In this document: positions 63,765-64,000 of the stretch, one piece after another | Numbering within the stretch: position 1 is the stretch's first letter | Layout of the letters: each line of letters begins with the position of its first letter | Origin: Vanessa cardui | Taxonomy: Eukaryota; Arthropoda; Insecta; Lepidoptera; Nymphalidae | Reading direction: 5' to 3' | NCBI RefSeq assembly: GCF_905220365.1 | Contig: NC_061127.1 | Span: forward strand, 2,418,001-2,482,000 | DNA length: 64,000 nt | The notes under the pieces: generated by a model | Seen by the model: the letters and a program-made list of their open reading frames with translations, nothing else | Databases searched by the model: none | What the model was told of the DNA's origin: nothing | Translations under genes and position numbers: made by a program

Positions 63765-64000
63765 AGAGCTTACAGTGGTTATGTATTTGCATAAACCAAG
63801 GTGTTTTGTCTCTATACGTCACTCTCATAGTTAACCCCTCTGGTCATACAACGAGATGTATATACAACGAGAGTAAATTCTTACTGATTTAATAGCAATA
63901 CGTGTATCGAAAGGCACTCTTACACACAAAAATAACTTGTAAACTAAATGCGTCTGAATTTGATGATGAAAACACCGAATGTTTTTTATTGGTCAAGCCT
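63765..64000. other. AT-rich window end
   Basis: Nothing recognised. Confidence 0.4.

Overview
This window is AT-rich, repeat-rich nuclear DNA from an insect, almost certainly a lepidopteran and probably a butterfly. The evidence is one intron-split cytochrome P450 of CYP9 type, three tRNA-related or tRNA-like SINE families of the kind common in Lepidoptera, Jockey-like and RTE-like LINE fragments, MITEs, a mariner transposon and LTR retroelements. There are no bacterial-type operons, no free-standing tRNA or rRNA genes and no CRISPR arrays.

Layout. 1-327: edge of a minus-strand retroelement gag-like ORF. 1001-12899: the only recognisable host gene, nine in-phase exons of a P450 on the plus strand, missing only its N-terminal exon(s). 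Its introns hold LINE, SINE and MITE copies, including a 6.3-kb second intron. 13272-13862: a Jockey-like LINE. About 14-43 kb: a gene-free tract of SINEs (family A with a tRNA-like head; family B; family C), LINE ends, TIR elements and short perfect palindromes. Several insertions are nested, and some have clear target-site duplications. 43662-44940: a complete mariner with an uninterrupted D,D34D transposase. 46655-50572: an LTR retrotransposon with almost identical LTRs and a TGTA target duplication, but a wrecked gag-pol lacking reverse transcriptase. 50.6-64 kb: more SINE and LINE debris and AT-rich DNA with no supported gene.

The most unusual signal lies between the integrase remnant and the 3' LTR of that LTR element (49577-50109). 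It is an array of about 20 short inverted repeats sharing a TGTGATT-like centre. The two arms of each unit change together (GCCA/TGGC, GTCA/TGAC, ACCA/TGGT, GGCCA/TGGCC, AGCCA/TGGCT), so pairing is kept while sequence is not. Part of the array is tandemly duplicated with a 221-bp period. I know of no named element feature that matches it.

Limits: exon boundaries, element ends and family names come from reading by eye. Repeat coordinates are approximate by 5-20 bases unless a target duplication fixes them.
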